From the NCBI GenBank assembly GCA_014773175.1, contig VXCM01000294.1:80131-144130 (forward strand): 64,000 nucleotides of DNA. The letters run 5' to 3'. Made by a program: the position numbers and the translations under genes. The DNA is from Lucifuga dentata (lineage: Eukaryota; Chordata; Actinopteri; Ophidiiformes; Bythitidae). Shown piece after piece: positions 58,380 to 64,000 of the stretch; the stretch's first letter is position 1; every line of letters begins with the position of its first letter. The notes below the pieces were generated by a model. The model was not told the origin of the DNA. It did not search any database and worked only from the letters and a program-made list of their open reading frames with translations.

Positions 58380-58655
58380 TTCTAAGAAGTCTGAAGAGAG
58401 CGAGACTAGCAACACCAATCCTTCCAATCTTTGACAGGTGTGCCTTGGAGACCATCCTAACAGGATATATTACTGTGTGATGTGAAAACTGCACCACTGC
58501 AGACAGGGGCTTTAAAACATCAGGTGAAAACTTCCCCATGCATCACCGCCACCATCCATTTGAGCATATATATACAGAAAGATGCCAGAGGGGCTAACAA
58601 TATCTGCTCCTAAACCTTCTCTCACCAGACAGGAGGTTATGCAGTGTTCAAGGCA
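58380..58655 (+). mobile_element. L2/Rex1-like LINE reverse-transcriptase remnant
   Basis: The sequence TTGACAGGTGTGCCTTGGAG, ACCATCCTAACAGG, AAAACTGCACCACTGCAGAC, CATGCATCACCGCCACCATC and CCAGAGGGGCTAACAATATC follows the common teleost LINE segment that normally encodes YxCALETILTG...VWYGNCTxxD. The frame is broken by several indels and stops. It lies 75 bp upstream of the RTE-type insertion. Confidence 0.55.
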
Positions 58656-58730
58656 AGACCAGCATGCTCAGAAAAAAAAGCTATACTAGTAGTTTAAACA
58701 TTCTAAATGCTAGAAGTTATCATGAGTATT

Positions 58731-59058
58731 ATATCATAAATATTCCCAGCCACTGAGGATGCATAAGCCAGTGCAACCCTAGGCCGGTCCCAAGCCCGGA
58801 GAAATGGAAAGGGTTGCATCAGGAAGGGCATCCCGTGTAAAACCTATGCCAAAGCAAATATGCAGATAACAAGTTGGATTTCCATGCCGAATCGGTTGAA
58901 GCCCTGGCTGCCAGCGGCCACCACCAGCGCTGTTGGTCAGCAGGGTACCATCTACAGTAGTTCCTATTCATAGGACAAGGAGAGATGGAAACAGATGGTC
59001 TGCTGTGGTGACCCCTAATGGGAGCAGCAAAAAGAAGAAGATATCATAAATATTCCCA
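58731..59058 (+). mobile_element. RTE-type retroelement end with perfect 18-bp target duplication
   Basis: The 18-mer ATATCATAAATATTCCCA is present at 58731-58748 and 59041-59058. The insert 58749-59040 contains CCGGTCCCAAGCCCGGA, GGAAGGGCATCCCGTGTAAAAC, GCAAATATGCAGAT, GGATTTCCATGCCGAATCGG and GTGGTGACCCCTAATGGGAG, and ends in an AAGAAGAAG tail. These are known blocks of the 3' end of a fish RTE/Expander-type LINE or a SINE that uses that tail. The perfect duplication shows a full insertion by target-primed reverse transcription; at 292 bp it is 5'-truncated or a SINE. Confidence 0.85.
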
Positions 59059-59943
59059 TATTAGCATTAAGAGCTAATCAAAGCTGTTTGAATGTCACCC
59101 TTTGCAACTCTATTAGAAACTCATGCAGGGTGTAACCTTTGTCACTCACATCGGGTTTTGGTCCAGGGTTGTATGTACATTTGACATATTTGACCTTTGC
59201 AAATGGCACAAACTATATTGCTATGTTGCACATTAAATGCAATGAGCCTTAATTTATATTTATTTTGATTTCTTTTGCAGTCATCTAATATTTAGAAACA
59301 AATGCTGCCTTGTTTCTTTGTAGAAACTCTACAAAAATAACACAAGTACTATAAAATGCAGTTTTTCTTCTTGTGCTATCTTTGTGCAGTTTGATTTTTT
59401 TGTATATACAGTAATCATTAAAAATATACTCTTTCAGACCCAAGTTATAAAAAGATAAATAGGATCCAGCCATCCATTGTGCCACAAGAACAAATGTCAC
59501 TGAATTAAATAATGTATTAAAAACAGCAGAACTCTCTCCCTCCCTCCCTCTTCGTGTATGTGTGTGTATCCATGTATGGTGCTACATGTGGGAGTCCCTC
59601 TATTACAACACTCAAACCATCAGGTTCATTAGCCCAACAATTACACATTCATGAATTTGCTGTTAAAATGGCATTTGCTGAGCTGAGTATGCCAGCTCCT
59701 GTCAGCCTTAAGTGCTGGGTAAAATACTTTTAATTGGTCTCAGTCTTTTGCCTGGTCGATTAGGGGGCTGGCTCTCTGGGAGAGGTATGCTGAAACGTGG
59801 GGGCTGAAAGCCTCCAAGATGGTGGGCTGGCAGAGGCAGAATGGAGGAGATGCTGTGGAAAGAAAGGTCATGGTAATCACCATAAAGGGCAGAATGCGAA
59901 ATAATTAAAGGGAGAATAATTGGCTGGGAGTTGTTTATGTGCA

Positions 59944-59945
<2 letters not shown>
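59059..59945. other. Unique stretch, no gene
   Basis: No supported feature. Confidence 0.4.

Positions 59946-59994
<49 letters not shown>
59946..59994. repeat. Long (GT)24 microsatellite
   Basis: About 49 bp of uninterrupted GT. A second GT run lies at 60042-60060. Confidence 0.95.
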
Positions 59995-59999
<5 letters not shown>

Positions 60000-60299
60000 G
60001 TAGCAACAGAGTGAGAGCATGAGCACTATACAAAAGAGACTGTGTGTGTGTGTGTGTGTGAGAAATACCCCAGCTTCTTGTAGTTAATGTCTCCCTGGGA
60101 GATAATTCCTTTGGTCAACATCCTTTTTTTGTGCTGTTTCCTGCATGTCATTGCAAATATCGTCACACTTTGTGTATCTATGGAATGATGCTAATTTTAC
60201 GCAGCCCTCTAAAAGTCACATCTTTCAGCCTGTCATTATGTTTTTATTAATAATTCAGTGGCTCTTAACATGGAGAAATACATGAGAAAAAAACTGCCA

Positions 60300-60440
60300 C
60301 AACCTGCATCTAGCATATGCTACATTACTGCATGATACAGAAACTGCACCTCTGCAGATGGAGGGATTTAAAGAGAAGAGTGAAACTGCCCAATGCATGA
60401 CTGAGGGAATGACTGGTTGGATAATATACGTCTGCTGTCT
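60300..60440 (+). mobile_element. Second L2/Rex1-like LINE remnant
   Basis: TACATTACTGCATGATACAG, AAACTGCACCTCTGCAGATG, GGGATTTAAAGAGAAGAGTG and AACTGCCCAATGCATGAC correspond to 58470-58550 and to the common fish LINE segment. It is heavily decayed. Confidence 0.45.
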
Positions 60441-60741
60441 GTGGACATGCTCATTTGCAAGTTAAAAACTGGCCTTAATGCCTTTTGAGTACAGGAAAGG
60501 AGACTGTGAAATGCAGAGGATGAGCCTGTTTTAAGCACGGTGATGTTACCACATTGAACTACAGTGTTACCAGAAGAGATGCAAACTGCATCTACATAAA
60601 GTGAATACTGAGTGTACATACCAAATTTGTGTGGCAAATACAACTGATTTTAATTTCACTCAGATTTGATAGGTTAAAGTAACCATCAGATTGAAACAGA
60701 CGTTAATTTTTGTGATGGTGTTTTATGAATAGCTTACTTGA

Positions 60742-61180
60742 CAGAGCCCTGCACGGGCCCCAATTTTAGATCCGTACCCAGCCCTACACAGTTCTGTCTG
60801 AACCCCACCTGAAGCCCTAGACTTAATGAAATTCTCAGTCCCAGCCCAACCCAAGGCCCGTGGTCTTGGGTTGGGCTGGGACTGAGGGTTGGGATTGGGT
60901 TGGGTTTTTTTTTTAAGCAATCAACAGAACCAGAAGTTCGACTCTTTTCAAAGTAAAAGTAGCAGCTCTCAGTTGCTGCTGCAGCATTCAGAAAACAGCG
61001 ATAGCTGCAGTTTCTGAGCGCCAACATGTGAGCGCAGCCTCAGGAGGTGTGTTATGACTGTGAGTGGAGAGAGGAGGAGGAAAAAAAAAAAAAANCCCGA
61101 GCCCCGCCCGGGCCCAAGCCAGTGTTGTAAAATTCAGTCCCAAGCACAGCCCGATTTGTAAATTCCCTCGGGGCCCGAAT
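60742..61180 (+). mobile_element. hAT-like element 5' end, 3' end missing
   Basis: It starts CAGAGCCCTGCACGGGCCCC and is rich in GCCC/GGGC blocks (GCCCGAGCCC, CGGGCCCAAGCC, GGGGCCCGAA) typical of a fish hAT family whose ends read CAGGGCTCTG-like with GGGCCCGA. No matching right end is seen. An A run that ends at an N (61095) may hide missing sequence. It contains the strong hairpin 60834-60886. Confidence 0.45.
60834..60886. repeat. 22-bp perfect stem hairpin
   Basis: The left arm at 60834-60855 begins CTCAGTCCCAGCCC. The right arm at 60865-60886 is its exact complement. The 9-nt loop is GCCCGTGGT. It would form a very stable GC-rich stem. Confidence 0.9.
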
Positions 61181-61246
61181 ATGGCGTTATTTTCCTGCCA
61201 TAATTCGAGACCATCATTTTGAGTTATGGCAGGAAAATAATGCCAT
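61181..61246. repeat. 26-bp inverted repeat
   Basis: The arms 61181-61206 and 61221-61246 match at 24 of 26 positions (core TTATTTTCCTGCCATAA) around a 14-nt spacer. It abuts the hAT-like remnant and may be its sub-terminal part. Confidence 0.8.
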
Positions 61247-62671
61247 TCAATAGTAGGTAAAGTATGTGGAAGTTAAGCAATAAGTTGAAGTTCAAGGGGA
61301 ACTACTGTAATTCCAAATGTGGGAGAAGTTGCCAAGGCTACTGATGTGATTGGCTGATGGGTGAGGGGGCAGGGATTGATAAAAAAAAAATAAAACTCCA
61401 CTGTCATGAAATGTAAGATGAAATAGTGTCAGGAGAAAAAAATCCTCTATGAAATACAAATGGAACTGTGAAAAATACCCTTATTGACATAATTATTATA
61501 ATGAAATTTTTAAAAAATGGACTCCAATGAAACTTGTGACATTTCTTAATCAATTTGAATTTAATGTATAAAATAACTGCATAATTTATTGGTTCATTTA
61601 TGCTTCTGTCTGTTCATATTACCGCATTATTAATTTAAAAATGTCTTACTTAACAGATGTTGGAGGATGCAGAATTTCACAATATGCAGTCTACAGTATA
61701 TAGTTTCCATAAGTCTTACTTATAGATTTATCAAAATAAGCAGCTGCAGCTATAGAGGAACATCTTATTATTGCTTGCATGTCATCAAACAACAAAATCC
61801 TTTTTTCTGAGGTATGTTCTTTAGTAATCAGAAACTGCATTGAATTGTCTGGCAGGTCATTGTCTCTTCTTTGACACACAAATACAGTATCTGAAGAATA
61901 ATGTGTGACCGAGGGACACTTAATATTCCACCAACATTACACATCATCATTTCATAGCCAAACATCGGGGCTTCTGACTGTAAACATAATGTAACCAGTG
62001 CTATGAGATGAGAGTCTGAGGTATGCTAATGGTTGAGATGAATCGATACCCTTGTGGCATTTAGTCAATGGAACATGCTGAAAACTAAATGCCATAGGAG
62101 CACAGCAGTGGAGTTAATTGTTGGATACTCATCGTCTGCTGTACTTTCAAGGCCTAATTAGGTTAAGGTGTCTGGGAATGGATAGGTGGCTGAATCGATG
62201 GAGATACACAGTGTTTTTTTTTTTTCTTTCTGTGTATTGATTTTATTGATTTTGAAAGTCAGAATGACAGCTATTCTGCTCCAGGAGTCTGTTTTATAAC
62301 TGGTGGCTAAAATAACTGCTTAGGTGTTTTGTGTTTTTCCTTTTATTTCTCAAGTGTTTGTTGCTGGATGAACCAATTAATACCTTAGCTGTTTTCTACT
62401 AAGAATAAAGTGATTTTTGGAATGAAAGAAGGATGCTACATTTGGTATTAGCCTGCGCTGATGGGACTATTTTACCAGAGCGATTCACATCTGTTGTCAC
62501 GATGGGTGGCACTTACAGATAATGCCTATAAGCAGTCCATTTAAGCTTTTCAACGAATGACCGATGTGAAACAGATGGTGAATCTGCAGGCGTACTCTTA
62601 AAACAACAAGCTCCATATTATTGAGATCAGCAGTTGGTGGAAGACCAGCGAATCTAAACGCTTTACCTTAG
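61247..62671. other. Unique stretch, no gene
   Basis: No supported feature. A T run lies near 62213-62226. Confidence 0.4.
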
Positions 62672-62711
62672 CAGGCAGATGAACAGGCAGGTTATGAAGG
62701 CCAAAAAGGAG
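62672..62711 (+). CDS. Candidate 40-nt exon (unidentified gene)
   Basis: The segment follows acceptor-like GCTTTACCTTAG and precedes the strong donor GAG|GTAAGTGA. One frame reads RQMNRQVMKAKKE and ends on a codon boundary at the donor; it starts with one base of a split codon. The peptide looks like a charged helix. It is short and unidentified and may be chance. Confidence 0.2.
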
Positions 62712-62968
62712 GTAAGTGAAGCTCTGCACTACAATAAATCTTTCCAAACAGGAACGCTAAATAACCATGTAAAGGCCTTGCTTGTTTCCACTCGTAGATG
62801 TGTGAGAACGTGAAGTCTGGCAATAAACAAAATGTCCATGAACTCTGAGCTTCTATTGCTTCAGCTCTTTAGCTTGCCTTTCTCTCCTCTGATCACTCCA
62901 TTTAAAAACTCCTCATGTTCTGTAATGTGTCTGATTGTTGGAGTTAAATAATGCCGAACAACACTTTG

Positions 62969-63003
62969 CTTTTTTTTTTTTTTTTCNTTTTTTTTTTTTT
63001 TTT
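62969..63003. repeat. Poly-T run interrupted by N
   Basis: A T run has an N at 62987. Confidence 0.9.
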
Positions 63004-64000
63004 CAGTCATTACCACAGAAGGGCATTTGTTCAAGCATTTTGATTAGAAATAAGTTGGTTCGGAACCAAAAATGTTGTTTAGTAATAGCTGGAGCTGAAT
63101 TGGGAACCATGATGACGTCATAAGAGGGCATGTATCAGTCTCCATCAAAGTGGAAAACAAATAATTAAAAAGATGAATTATTATTAAAATAGCACTGCTT
63201 ATGTTTAAAATCTTGTCTATCTTGTCTACACACAATGCACACACCCTCCAACCTAGTCAGCAAAGGTGATTTGGTGCAAAATGGAAAAACTCTCTACAAA
63301 AGGGACAAAAGCAGGAGAAAAAGCAAAAGCCACAGCGGGAAAACACGTTTCCTGATCACCATCGTGTTTGGTGAAACTGCTGTTGTGACCAGTTTATCAA
63401 ATGAAGATCACATTCGGGAGCTGAAGAACAAAGAGGAAGCATTCTCCTCGGATGCTTGCTGCGAGGTTATGACTGCAATCAGAGCCTCTGATGGAAATTG
63501 AAATAAAGTGCACATTTAGGGCTGCACGCACACACACACACACACAGTATGAAGCCATGCAATCATTCACCGTGCATGAAAGCTTTAGCTATGGCCAGCG
63601 TTTCCATCTGCAAATGTGTGAGTGATTATGGCTTTTTTCCAGCGAATCTTTTGCAGCTCAACATGAAACATAATGTAGTGCATTCCTATAACAATATACT
63701 TTAATAGTCTACTCGTAGATTTGAATGTATTATGGTGCTGATTGACCATGATCTCTGCATAGCCAATCAGGGTAATCACCAGAGTTTGGCGTACACCCTG
63801 ATAATGCTCCAATAGCTTCCCCTCAGAGCTAGCAAGCTGGGGGTATGATATTCAGAGGAACAGGCAACCTGTCATTGAAAATGTCCTTTAAGTAGACGAG
63901 CTGTCATTTACAATGCATCAGAGAAGGCCTTGGTGGCAATCCCATTCAGCTCCGAGCCCAGTGCCATTCATGCTTGGGGGGAAGACAAAAAAAAAAAAAA
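63004..64000. other. Unique stretch to window end
   Basis: CA repeats lie near 63524-63547. An 88-codon + frame (63235-63501) is Lys/Ser-rich with no domain. The window ends in an A run (63988-64000). Confidence 0.4.

Overview
This is vertebrate nuclear DNA, and the repeat content points to a teleost fish. The supporting signs are decayed Rex3/RTE-like, L2/Rex1-like and L1 LINE fragments, a Penelope-like GIY-YIG endonuclease fragment, hAT, Tigger-like and TTAA-type DNA transposons, and many long GT/CA and CT/GA microsatellites. The DNA is AT-rich. I found no complete protein-coding gene, no bacterial or phage genes, no CRISPR array and no recognisable tRNA, rRNA or miRNA gene. The window reads as an intron or intergenic stretch. 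Coding content is limited to transposon remnants and four weak, unidentified exon-like segments on the + strand (33.2, 37.9, 53.8 and 62.7 kb).

Layout. 1-5.5 kb: mostly unique DNA with a telomere-like motif, a hAT element with 8-bp target duplications, a 38-bp perfect palindrome and a candidate conserved non-coding stretch. 5.5-13.5 kb: two dispersed-repeat families, a Rex3-like tail split by a nested LINE tail, and a minus-strand LINE with its C-terminal reading frame. 13.5-20 kb: a 600-bp long-inverted-repeat element, a Penelope-like fragment and a 532-bp MITE with TA duplications. 20-25 kb: a probable MITE, two Rex3-like remnants, one diverged TTAA element and an L2-like LINE 3' end. 26-38.4 kb: a 567-bp MITE with a second diverged copy, a TTAA element, three exon- or CNE-like candidates and AT-rich filler. 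40-45.1 kb: a Tigger-like MITE, about 890 bp of CT-rich satellite-like sequence, a perfect hAT MITE and a 488-bp MITE. 45-52 kb: largely unique. 52-61.2 kb: a minus-strand L1 3' end, a second well-preserved TTAA element, two L2/Rex1-like RT remnants, an RTE-type insertion with a perfect 18-bp target-site duplication and a hAT 5' end with strong hairpins. 61.2-64 kb: mostly unique.

Assembly quality matters here. There are 19 single N characters. Five sit between exact 62-67 bp direct copies, which look like unmerged contig overlaps. Twelve interrupt or abut homopolymer runs. The 5 duplications should not be read as biological tandem repeats.

I did not find a new functional system. The most useful signals are the precisely bounded mobile elements (hAT at 44.0 kb, RTE-type at 58.7 kb, the TTAA family with three copies), the nested insertion at 7.2 kb, the systematic N artefact and the small exon-like segments that could place this window inside a host gene.
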